Shown here one piece after another: positions 1 to 12,600 of a stretch of DNA of 64,000 nt. Numbering within the stretch: the first letter of the stretch is position 1; every line of letters begins with the position of its first letter. The DNA comes from Maylandia zebra (lineage: Eukaryota > Chordata > Actinopteri > Cichliformes > Cichlidae): contig NC_135176.1 of NCBI RefSeq assembly GCF_041146795.1, positions 25,355,286 through 25,419,285 on the forward strand. Direction: 5' to 3'. The notes below the pieces were generated by a model. It made no database searches, was not told the origin of the DNA, and saw only the letters and a list, made by a program, of their open reading frames with translations. A program made the translations under genes and the position numbers.

Positions 1-361
1 GAACAAACTCCCAGAAAGCCTCAGATCAGCTGAAACACTCAGTTTATTTAAATCCAGGTTGAAGACTCACCTGTTCTCAGCTGCATTTGAATAAAGCACC
101 AAATCCACACTTTAAGCTTAAATTTCAAAACTTACATTTAACTACTGATTTTATCTACTGTTCTGATTTTATCTGTTTTGATTTTATATACTGTTGTTTG
201 TTTGTTTGTTAATTAGTTAGTTTATTTGCTTGTTTTAATCAATTTTAAATCATGCTTTTTATTTGTTCTTGTTTCTAATGTCTCTGTAAAGCACTTTGAA
301 TCACCTTGTTGTTGAATTGTGCTATACAAATAAACTTGCCTTGCCTTGCCTTGCCTTGCCT
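1..361 (+). mobile_element. 3' end of an L2/Maui-type LINE
   Basis: A reading frame from base 2 to the TAA at 92-94 encodes the usual C-terminal end of fish L2-type reverse transcriptase ORFs (LPESLRSAETLSLFKSRL, then KTHLF). It is followed by the typical 3' UTR ending in 'gctatacaaataaa' and a short TTGCC tandem tail at about 337-361. The LINE at 57583-59061 ends in a related way (LPQDLRSADSL, KTHLF). The 5' part lies outside the window or is truncated. It sits in an nsd1 intron. Confidence 0.8.
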
Positions 362-679
362 ACCTCCTGAGCCACACATAGCTGCTGCAAATGGCTTTTT
401 AATGTAGGAAAAACCTTGAGAGTATTCCACAGAGAACCAGTCACTTTCTGTTTTGTAGCAGGCTGATAATAGTCAGTTTTTATCATCACTTATGTTATTT
501 GGTTTGTATCCACTGCTCCTACAAATGTGTGACGGAGCAAACAAAGTCTAATGCAGGCTGTCAGTGTTTCCACACATGGACTTAAAAATTTTCTAAAGCC
601 ACATAAAACTTTGATTTACGGGTGTGTTGAAAACTTGTGATGGTTAATGCTAATCTGGCTGTGACACTTGTTTTTCCAG

Positions 680-3600
680 GAAGCGCTCCTGTGCTGGAGA
701 AGAAGCGCAAAAGAAAACCCACTCAGAAGATCCTGGAATACTGCCTGGAGGCCGAGGCATCAACAGGCCTCAAGAAGAAGGTACAGCATGTTTAATGAGT
801 GTACATTTATTCGTTTGGTGTAATGTATTTGTATGTGCCAGCTTATAAGATAGAGCTGTACATTTTATTTAGCGCAAAAAAATCCATTTACCTTCATAAA
901 AGCATTACATCAGATTAGATTTTACTGAGTTAGCAATTATAATTAGAAAGAAAATCTTAGTTTCCTCCTATAGTATCAGTAGTACAGTGCCATGAAAAAG
1001 TATTTGCACATTTGTCATACTTAAATGTTTCAGATCATCAAACAGATTTTAATATTAGACAAAGATTGACATCTGTCAGTCTGGAAAGGATTACAGAGAT
1101 ATTTCCGAGGCTTTGGGACTCTGGCAAACCACAGTGAGAGCCACAGATGAAGGAAACTTGGAACAGTAATGAACCTTCCCGGAGGTGGTCTACCAAGACA
1201 CTAATGACTCCCCACGGATGTCACAAAAGAACCTGGAACATCATCTAAGGAACTGCGGGACTAACTTGGCTCAGTTAACCCTTTAAAGCCGGTCGGAGCG
1301 GGCACGCTCCGTTTTGCCTATTTTTAAATCCCTGTAGAACCGGAACTAGCGCAATAATTTTTTTTGCATATGAAACCGGAGGAGTTGTACTTACATCTTA
1401 TGCCATCAGCTTGTCCTAGGTCACGGTTTCCTTCCACATATAGCTTTGCAAATATTGCATAAAAAGCGCTTGCAGGAACAAAAACATAATATTCCAGAAA
1501 CACGCTTTGCCGATCCGATCAGCTGTTCGTAACACTTCCCACATTGAAACAGACGTCAGCGCGAACGATCGCATGTACGCTATTTCCTGCCCGAAATCGG
1601 AAGTGACGTCATTTTCGTGGAAAATGTAGTTTTTTACTTGTAAGCCTTAAAAGCCTATACTGGTGTTTTTAGAAGTCATGTTTGACTTTATGCTTTTCTG
1701 AATAGTTTCTGGGATGCTTAGAACTCGAATTGCACTGCTGGAAATAGTTTATTTTGATACACATGCTGTTTTCTTTGCAAATTTGCATCATAGGATTGTT
1801 TTTTCGTTTTTCCTGCAGTATATAAAAATTGCTGTATCTCAAAAATAAAACTATGAAGACACTCAAAATAAATTTCCTGTTGTTGTAAACTATTTTTTGC
1901 AACTTTTTTGTATTTAAAATTTTGAGGGATAAACCTCTTAAATTTCTCCAAGTAGAAATATATGTAAAAAACAAAAAACAAAAACGATTTTCAATTTTTT
2001 TGTAGTTTATTGCACTTTTTTGCAATTAATGTAGTTACTATGGACTTAATGCATACATATTATTAAAATATGGGCTATAACAGTTGTATTGATGTATAGC
2101 AACTTGAAATGCTCCCAAAAATGGCTCTACAACATGTTAAAATATAAAGTAAGCTCTGGCAGACTTGGTTCTATGGTAGGTCTTAAAGGGTTAAGGTCAA
2201 AGATCTTATGCAAATATAAGAAAGAGACTGGGTAAAAATGGCATCAATGGGAGAGTTCAAGAGACACAGAAAACCACTGCTGACTAAACAGAACATAAAA
2301 GCTTATGACTCATTAAAAGTACTCTTATTATACAGGAGGATGATCCAAAACATGGCAGCAAGAAATCCTCTGAATGGCCAAAAAAGAAATAAAATGAAGG
2401 TTTTGGAGTACCTGAGTGAGTTCAGACTTTTATCCGATTGAGATACTTTGGCCTGACCTTAAACAGACCATTCATGGAATTGGAATTAAAATTCTGCAAA
2501 GAAGAGTGGACCAAAACTCCACAGTGATCTGAAAGCCTGATTGATAGTTATCACAAAGTACTTTACAAAGTAGTTCTTGCTGCCAAGAGTGGCACAACCA
2601 CTTGTTAAGGGTTATTACTTTTTCACACAGGACTTAGCAGGTTTGGATAACTTTTTCTCCTTAATAAAAGAAATAATCATTTAAAAACTGTTACTCCATG
2701 ACTCCAAGACAAAATTAGTGGTCAAAGCTCTCATTATGTTATCCACGGTCAGATTTAGTCACTCCTGCACCAGCAAGACATTGTTTTTATTGCAAGCTGT
2801 AAAGCAAATAAGTATAAGGAAAATTTTCAAAAATGCACCAGTGGGAATGGAAAGTTCCTTGGGTGATCTACTAACACTAACACTTTGTGTATGAACACTA
2901 ATTCATACACAAAGATGCAGTCGGTTTATTGCGATAATTGTGAGCAGCATGGATTAGTGACTTAGAAACAAGCGCACCTGATGAGGGAGTGCAAGGGAGC
3001 GTTTAAAGCCCTAACAAAAATGAATCGTTGTAAGTTTGGATTTTACGGGTTTTTCTCTCTGAAAACAGTGTGGCAGTTACGATAAATGAGAGGAGGCTGA
3101 AGGGAGAGAATGCTTTACTATAACCGTGAACTCATTTGTTAGAAATAGGTGGGAACTGTGTGAGGTCCTGAGGCCTGAATCTCAGTTTGGAGTATAGGAT
3201 TTTTCTGCACACCATTCAGGTCAGCTGTAGCGCAGATTTCAGGTTTATAGGGTGGAATAGTTTCTCCTCTGGATCAATCCTGCCTCCACCTGAGCTGTGA
3301 GAGATATCTCTGATAATACAAAGTGGAGAGAGTTGTAAGCAGCATGTAAGAACTGATGATCTGATGGTCAGACAGATGTCTTTACCTTCCTAAATTCAGT
3401 CTGATGCTTGGTCATAGTTGATGTTCAGTTATAGTCAAATAATAGAAACTTGCCACTGTGTTGAAAAAACCTTAGAAACACCAATGTGCATGTAGGCAAA
3501 TGCATGACCGATGCACTGTGCTACTTAAATAAACAGCACTGCACCACGGGCATTAGAAACATTAGAATCCTTTTTCAGTCCAATAAAAACAACGTAGGGA

Positions 3601-6600
3601 TGTTTGATTGGCCTCCGGTCACAAACATAAGCACCGGTTGAGTGTTTCCAGTCATTCCAGCATTTAAGAGATGATGGAGGGTTAATCCTCCCACACGTGT
3701 TTAGTTAAGATGTTTAGTTAAGCGCATCTAAACACGCATTATGTTAAGAGCTTCTTAAAGTCTGGGGCTTTCAAATAATGAAGTGTATTTCATTTTATGT
3801 AAGCTTTGCTTTGAGTTATAAATAACAAACATAAGTATAAATAATACAAGTAAAGGATTTATGCTGTGGAGATGAAGCTGAGACTATGAGATGATCAGAT
3901 TATTTCAGATTATTGTGTAGTTAAAAAACAAACAAACAGATAAACAATTTTATAGAGCCAAAAGTGCCTTTAAAGATTAAAAGTGTTTGTTTTTAATTGA
4001 ATTTATTTGTTTTTAAATATTTTATTTTAAACATCACTCACCTTACATTCAATCTCAGCTAAGAAAAGAAGTCAGTGACTTTCAAAAACAAAATAAAACT
4101 TTGACAGCGTGTAGTTCTTCCCTGATCCTCTGTGTATCACTCCTAAGAATGTCTTTAGAACTGATATCGTGTAGATGAGCACCCCCAGTTTCCCCAGCAA
4201 GAGATGCGTGGAGCCTCTACTTGAGGTTGAAGTTTCTCTCAGAGCTCCCTCGTGGTCTTGTTCAGAAGTGAGACAAGACGGAGATGGAGATCAACAGATG
4301 GACTGGTGTATAAATCCAGTTTTCTGTGGTGAAGCGAGAGCAGATTAAGATCACAAATACAAGTGTTGAAAAGGCTCTGAAGAGAGGCTGGGCTCACCTT
4401 TAGAGACAGGACTCAATCACTCAGGAGGGGCTCAGGGTACAGCTGTTGATTCCTCCACATCGAAATGAGCCAGTTGAGTTGGATCAGCCATGTGACTAGG
4501 ATGCCTCCAGGACATCTCCTAGATTAAGTGTTTTGGGCTTGTCCTACATGCTGGAGGGATTATGTCTCTCCACTGGCTTGGAATCTTTGTGTCCCCCGAG
4601 AAGAGCTGGAGGAGGTGTGGGCATCTCAGACTGATGCCCTTTCCAACCTGGCTGGAATAAACGATGGATGGATGGGCATGGATGGAGGATTCTAGCCTTA
4701 AAATGCTTTTGAGAATTGCAGATAAGAGCTACAAACAAAGCAAAAAAAGAAACTTTTTTTTGTTTGATAGACTAAAACAATGTTGGTTTAACTGCAGTCA
4801 TTTTTGAAAGTGTTCCTCTTTGTTCCAGGTCAAAACACTGAAGACTAATCCACCTCCAACTCCTCAATCTGGTCAGTGAGTTTTCGTAAAGCCTTCTAAA
4901 TTACACTGTAGTGTGCGGTATCTCATCCAGGACTACTTTTATTTAACTTAACAGTAGGTAGCAGGCCTATATCTGTATTAGAGGCAGGCTTATAAAGACA
5001 TGCTTGATCAGAGGATTATTACTCATCTGCCACTTTTTCTTCTTCTCCTCCACTTGCCCAGTTTTCAACTCTTTGGGAATCACATTAATAGTGTAAAAAT
5101 ACAATTTTATGTCTGTGTTATCTTTGGTATTTTCCATAGTTTTTATTAAAGAAATGAGAACAAATAGTGTTTTTGTGACAGACCGCTAGTAACAAAGTGT
5201 CCAGAAATACAATTTAGAATTAGTGCTTTACTAAATTATCTGTTATATGTCGACACGACACACATCATCCCTTGAGTTTTGTATATTTATGCTTGACTGA
5301 CTCATAGGTCAGTGTTAGTGATGGCTTAGAAAACAAAACAAACAAAACATGAGTGGAAAAGCAGCAGATTTAGAAAGGAGAAAATATAATAGGTAATTAA
5401 ATGTTGTAAATGAAATAAAATAATCATTGTGTACATGTTAAATCTATAAAGTGTAATTACATTATTTGTTCAGTGGGTTTCAAACATTTTATGACACAGA
5501 AGAAGAAGAAGTTAACATAAAAAAAAATTCCAAGTCACCAGATTTTCTTTTTTCCTTGTAAATTAAATTTGGGAAAGCAGCCAACTAAAATACGCTCTGA
5601 GGAGTCCAGATGAATTTACAGCCAAGCGTATTTAATCTGCACAGTTAATGTAATTTAATATGATGCTAAGAGGAAGTCCTTGTTGTTATGAGTTGAAAAT
5701 CTTGAAAAGCTAGTTTTTCTGTCTTACTGTTTCAAATATGGTTTTCTTCCACATAGACTGCTCAGCACCACCCCTAAAATCAAAGAGTAAGCCACTTCCA
5801 GCATCAGAGTCCACACCGGCAACGACCTCTGACCTCTGTACACCCACACCTTTGGTTCAGACCAGCACTCCTGCACCTTCTGCTCCAGAGCAGTCTTCGC
5901 CAGAACCCGGACAGGAGGAGACGGCACCAGCCGATGTCGACGATCCTCAACCGGACGACGGTAAAGCCGAGGACATCAAAAAGGACGGAGCAGAGTCAGA
6001 GGTTGGTCAGCTTTACTTTTTTACGTACAGCAATAATTAAAATTGTTGCTATGCAACAGCAAAGTCCTGCTTTGTCTCCTCAGGGTGAACCATCCAGCCT
6101 GGACAACAGTTTCTGCTCCATGAAGGACGACTTGTCACTGTGTGACGACTCACTTTTACCTACGAGGAAGATCATAGGGGACCGAGGAGGCCCGGCTTCC
6201 ATGAAGGAGAACATATGTCAGGTGAGCTTTCAGCAGTTTAGTGACAAAAAGATCCCTAGAAATGTGTCCAGAAGCTCCATAAGAAAAGGTTTCATTTTAG
6301 CAGTGATAGATTAGAACGCTACTTGTGTCTTTACAAGAAGCTCTACAGCGACTTCTCTGCTGCTGTATTCAAACATTTTATCACAGCTTCCATTTCTGTT
6401 CAGTTCATTACTTTATGGTCAGATCTAAACAACAGTTAGCAGACATTAGATGTTTTCCTCTAAAAACTCTGAAGCCTTCATATCCACCTCGCAAACCATG
6501 CATACATGAGACGTAAAGTTCCCTCTCTCTGAGTCATTCAAGTTATGCTATGATCTCTGCTCAGGTGTGTGAGAAGACCGGGGAGCTGCTGCTCTGTGAG

Positions 6601-9600
6601 GGTCAGTGTTGTGGCGCTTTCCACCTGCCCTGCATATCTCTGGCCGAAGCACCGAAGGGGAAGTTTGTCTGTCCAGAGTGCAAATCAGGTAAAAACTAAA
6701 CAGCTGTTCCCTGATGTCAGTAGAGCCTATAATTTAATTCTTGATGTGTGAATTTTCCAAATGTAAAAATCACTACAAAAGGTCAGACTGTAAAGTCTAA
6801 AGATGTTCTAGCATAAGAAATATCCAAGCGTTTGGATTTTTCTTCACTCCCCATGTTGCCTTAATCCACAACGGGTCACCGCAGTGGGTGGACTTTTATT
6901 TTTTATTTTTTGTGTCTGCTCCCAGGATCAAACTGGGAATCTATGTAAACCACTACACATAGACCACTACGCAAATTTATTTATTGTTATTATTTATTTA
7001 TTATTTTTAGTTTTCAAAATTTTTCTTTATTTTTGGTTTCAATTTTATTTCTGTTTGTAAGACTTTTTAGTCTGTTTTAGCAATCATTAAATAATTTTTT
7101 TTTAAATAATTTAAAAAAAAATGCCTGTCATGTTTGCCATTTTATTTATTTTTGTTCATACAATGGAAAAACATGTTTAGTATTGAAATCATGTCTAGCA
7201 TGGGAAGTTTTAAACAAATAGTTCACGATTAAAAACAGATTTAAAAAGAATTGTTAAAATAATCATAGTTTTATTAGGAATTATAGTTTTATTTATATAT
7301 ATTTTCCCAGTCATTTGTGTTCATTGCATCCTGGAAGCGATTAGAGGGAGAATTGAGGCCACTTATTATCTGCTGTTTTCATTTTGTTAAATTAATATGA
7401 AGATATATTTTTTTAGGTGATCATTTAAACCTGTGACTTTTCCTGTGTCCAGGACTCCACACCTGCTTTGTGTGTAAAAAGCGCGGTGAGGATGTGCGGC
7501 GCTGCATGATCCCTGTGTGCGGGAAGTTTTATCATGGCGAGTGCATCGCCAACTACGCCCCGACCGTACCCGTGAACAGAGGTTTCCGCTGCTCCATCCA
7601 CGTTTGCCTCACCTGCTTCATCGCTAATCCCAACAGCTCCAACATCTCTAAAGGTAATCAGAGGACGCTCAGACCGCACCTTCGCTGTAATCACCCGTCT
7701 TGCGCCGTGGCATTTACTCTCCTCTTTACGTCTACAGGTCGGCTGGTACGTTGCGTGCGCTGCCCGGTTGCCTATCACGCTACAGATCTTTGTATGGCAG
7801 CGGGCAGTGTTGTACTCTCCAACAACAGCATTGTCTGTCCTAACCATTTCACCCCCCGCCGCGGCGTCAAGAATCACGAACACGTGAACGTCAGCTGGTG
7901 CTTCGTCTGCACTGAAGGTACAGATGCGAAAGGAAACTCCAGACCAGACTAAACTGGTTTTGTTGCTGAGCTGTTTTCTTCACCTCAGATTTATATTTTA
8001 TTTCACCTTACGGTTACGAATTACAGTCAGGTGGAAAATAAAGTACCGGTAAGGTTTTATGTCAGGATATTAATAAATCATCTGGTTCTCACAAAGTATT
8101 TTACGATCACCAACACGTGGCATATGTCACTGTCATTATTTATTTAACAAAAACTGAACCAAAATCCAGAATTACTGTATGAAAAACTTAAGAATACCTT
8201 TTATTGTTTCCACAAGAACTAAGATTTTTGTTTAATTCATCATCATCGTTGTTTCAAAGGCTAGAGCTGAAGACCAAATTTCTGCTCTAAGGTAAACTTT
8301 CAAACTGGTCCAAAAACATGCAAAATCCACTGGAGATGCAGCCTCAACAGGCAGAACAGCGTTTAGTGAAATACAGTTTTAATACATTTAAAAACATGGA
8401 CAAAATTGAAGTAAAATAGACATAAAGCACCCAGAAAGGGTTAGGCCATAGACTCATTTGGACATAATCAAAGACCCAAGGCTCTTGGGAGCTCCCACTT
8501 TTTTAGGAATGGAAGTTTCCAGTTTTGGTCTGCTCTGGCAGGTGTTCTGGAAAATTTAGTATTTTCCAGTGTCTCATTGTTTACTACACCCAGTGGGATA
8601 GTGCCACAGAGTCCAACGGACTCCCACAAAATCACCACAGAGTCCCGCAGACTCTGTGGCAGCCAAGCCAAGTAATGATCTTAGAGAAGCAGTTGTTACT
8701 GCCTATCTGTCTGGGAAGGGTTACAAGTAGATTTCCAAACAATTTAAAGACCATCATTCTACCGTGAGAACGATCATTCACAAGTAGAAACTGAACACAG
8801 CTGCCAAACTTCCCAGAAGTGGACATTCCAGCAAATTTACCCCAACGTTGTTTAGCAAAACTGCAAAAAGCCCAAGAGCTGCATGTCAGACTCTCAAGGC
8901 CTCACCTGAAGTTCTTGATGGTACAATTTGAAAAAAAGAATGAACAAGTATGGCTTGTTTTGAGAGGTTTGTAGGAGAAAGAACATGGCACTACAGCTCA
9001 GTTTTCGCACAAGTCGGATCTGAACAAACCACAAGACTACTGGAATAAAGACCTTTGGATAGATGAGACCAAAGGGGAGATGTTTGACTGTAATGCGAAA
9101 AACGAAACAAGCCAATCAGCTGGAACATCTTATACCAGCTGCTGATGGTGGAAGTGTGATGATTTGGGCTTGTTTTACAGCAACAGGACCTTAAAGTCAT
9201 TGAGCCAACCATAAACTCCTCTGTATACATACAGAGTACATATAGGACTAAATGTGAGACCAGCCGTCTGACAAGCTTTAGCTGTCAGACGGCTGGCTTC
9301 ATGATTCATTGATGAGAGGTTAATGCAATGCTGTCCCTCCTCCTGTGCTCCAGGGGGCAGCCTACTCTGCTGTGAGTCCTGTCCTGCTGCATTTCATCGG
9401 GAGTGTCTGAACATCGAGATGCCCAAAGGCAGCTGGTACTGCAACGACTGCAAGGCCGGGAAGAAGCCTCGCTATAAAGACATTGTATGGGTCAAAGTTG
9501 GGCGCTACAGGTCAGCTATGACCCACAGAGTCTTTTAAATCTGAAAAGTCAGACGCACGTCATCAAATCCTTTATTCTCCCATTTTCTGCTCCATAAGGT

Positions 9601-12600
9601 GGTGGCCGGCAGAGGTCAGCCATCCCAAAACAATCCCAGAAAACATCCAGAGAATGAGGCACGATGTCGGCGAGTTCCCCGTTCATTTCTTCGGCTCCAA
9701 CGACTACCTGTGGACCTACCAGGCCAGAGTCTTCCCTTACATGGACGTGGACGCCAACAGCAAGGAAAAGATGGGTAAAGGGGTTGATGCGACCTACAAA
9801 AAAGGTAGGCAAAAGTAAAATTTGTCCTTTGATCGGTTTGATATCATGGTTTGTGTTTGCGATCGCTGACTTTTGACGTCCTTCCTCAGCTTTGGAGGAG
9901 GCGGCTGTGCGGTTCCGTGAGCTGCAGGCAGAGAAGGAGCTTCGGCAGCTTCAAGAGGACAGGAAGAACGACAGGAAGCCTCCTCCATACAAACACATTA
10001 AGGTAATGGAGGTGCCTTTACTTTGAAATCAAGCTGCTTAAATCACAAAGAAACTGTAAAAAGCTTTCTTCATAAGTTGACTTAAAAAATGAGGTTTGAT
10101 TGTAATGCTCGGTGATGAGTGATACACACCTTTCTGACTCATTCAGGTTAATCGACCAATAGGAAAGGTTCAGATCTTCACTGCCGACCTCTCAGAGATC
10201 CCCCGCTGTAACTGCAAGAAGACAGATGATAGTCCATGTGGGATGGACTCCGAGTGTATCAACCGCATGCTGCTCTACGAATGCCATCCACAGGTACCGA
10301 AACACCTTCATCACGCTCATGCACAGCTACAGATGGATTCACTGACTGATCCAAATCATTGAATTCAGGTGTTCCAGTCACTTCGATGGCCACAGGTGTA
10401 TTAAATCATACAGACTGCTTCTACAAGTATTTTAATCCAGTTAGTTTGGTTTCATTTTTTTCTAGAATTTTATTGTACAAGGTGCATGATCTAAGTGTTT
10501 TTAGTTATTTAGTGAAATTTTCTACTTTCAGGATGTTAAGAAATGCGTTTAAAAATCTACTATGCTGCCACCAATAGCTGTGCTTGACCAATTGGAGTTT
10601 AGTGGGGCTAAGACGTAATAGTTGTATTGCTCCAGATCTTCTAAAGTTGAATCGGGAACTTTAGCGGCTGCCTGCCCTGGACTTTGCAGCCAGGTGTCGA
10701 GTATCTGACCGAGGCCGCTTCTTTACTTGCAGGTTTGCCCGGCGGCCGAGCGGTGCCTCAACCAGGCGTTCACCAAGCGTCAGTACAGCCAAGTAGAGAT
10801 CTTTAGGACGCTGTCTCGAGGCTGGGGGCTCCGCTGTGTCCATGACATTAAGAAGGTAACCGCAGTGCTGCTGCTGTTGCTGCTGGAATTCCCATCATAA
10901 GCCAGGAGTGAATGATCCACGTTTCCCGTATGTGTTTGTTCTCTCAGGGTCAGTTTGTGAGCGAGTATGTCGGGGAGGTGATCGATGAGGAGGAGTGCAG
11001 GTCGAGGATCAGACACGCTCAGGACAACAACATCTGTAACTTCTACATGTTAACTCTTGACAAGGTACGACTCAGAGCCACGTGTGTTTTTAGGGTGTTT
11101 TCACATTAGCCTGTTACGTTCAGTTCACTTATGCAGGTGTGTACACATTAATCGCAAAACAACTGCACCAAGACCCTTCGGAGGAGGAGGTCTCATTCAG
11201 TTCCTAACCGATTCGTTTATGGTGTGAAAGTGATCAGACCTCAACCAACTATCAGGTGAACGTTGGAAGTTTAAATTAACATCTTCCCGTAGCCACATAT
11301 ATTTTGCATTCTGGGATGCAACAGGGTAACTTCGATGTACAAAGGTCTGTATGGGCTGGCAACCAGCTGTAAAATGTAAATTATCGTTTCATCATATCTT
11401 CCCTAATAACTAAGTGGAAAGAAACCAAACCACAGGAAAATACTTCAAGTTTACAAACCCATTAACTAGGGCTGTGCGATATGACCAAAATCTCATATCC
11501 CGATATAAGACATCTATCGTCCGATAACGATATAAATCACAAAAATTTAACATTTTCTGTAAATTCTGTGAATCTCGCGCAGCTCGACTTGCGGGAAGTG
11601 TTTCCAGCTGGGCGTCATGTACCTGGAGTCGAGTGTTGTAACCGATGCATGAAACGATACATTTTTAGACATAAGTTGTAACAGCCGCCGTTTTCTTTGT
11701 GAGTATTTATTACACAGCGTGCTGCGTTTGAGTCTAAGGTTTATTTTTTTTAGCACCTGACGGCTCTATGTTGCTTTTCATCGGAAAACACTCTGCATCG
11801 TCTTTCATATGATTCAGTTTATTTTGAAAAGTCTCAACAGGATCTTGAGCTTTATTGTGAAAGGTTTATGTGGAAAATAAACAAGCGGACACGTGATGCT
11901 GTTACCTTGTTGCTAACGACAAGGCATTAAAACAAGCGCTTGTCTGTCTGTAGTGTGGTTATATTAAATATAAGAGAAAGAGAGAACTTTAAGAAAATAA
12001 TATAGCCACTACAGTGACCATCAAAACGATGAAAAAATATTGCCATAAACAGTTTATTTTGCGACACCACGAAACAAATGATAGCGTAAAATGAAACATT
12101 AGACGTCATCCGATACATATCATTATATCGAAAAGCCCTACCATTAACTGATTTGGACCAGAGTAAATGAACTATAACTGTGAAAACGCTGCTAACCTCA
12201 AGAGCAACCCTATTCAAGACTACAGAATGCACTAACTGAGGTTTTGCAGCTACGTGGCCGCTTACTACATGACATTAACTTGTCAGTTATTATGAATGTG
12301 TGACAATCATGGTGGCCATGTTGGATCAAGTGAATAAGGCCCCAGTCACATTGGGTCAGAGCTCAGTTAGTGGCCTCCCCAACTTTGTCTAGTAACTGGT
12401 AGTGTCGTTTTTCTTTTTGAGCGAGTATAGAGGATAAAGTGGTCAATGTAGTTCTGAGGAGAAATAACAAGTGCATCAACATTAACCAAGGACTTGAGCC
12501 TTAACAGGGAACACAGAAGAGTGTTTAAAGCAGTCCAAATTATGGTTTAAGAAAAAAAAACAGTAGCAAACTGCCACATGGTTAGATTAAATCTAATTAA

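Noticed and set aside
1669-2025. Minus-strand ORFs of 118 and 87 codons
   Set aside because: They lie inside the AT-rich piggyBac-type MITE, are rich in Phe/Lys/Asn from base composition, and show no domain.
2238-2441. 67-codon plus-strand ORF starting [15 protein letters not shown]
   Set aside because: It is a frameshifted remnant of the Tc1 transposase, not a gene.
5738-6314. Two overlapping ORFs as separate genes
   Set aside because: The first contains nsd1 exon 5757-6001 in its correct frame; the second is a different frame running through an intron.
7425-7883. 152-codon minus-strand ORF
   Set aside because: It lies opposite nsd1 PHD exons whose plus-strand frame, splice sites and zinc ligands are clear.
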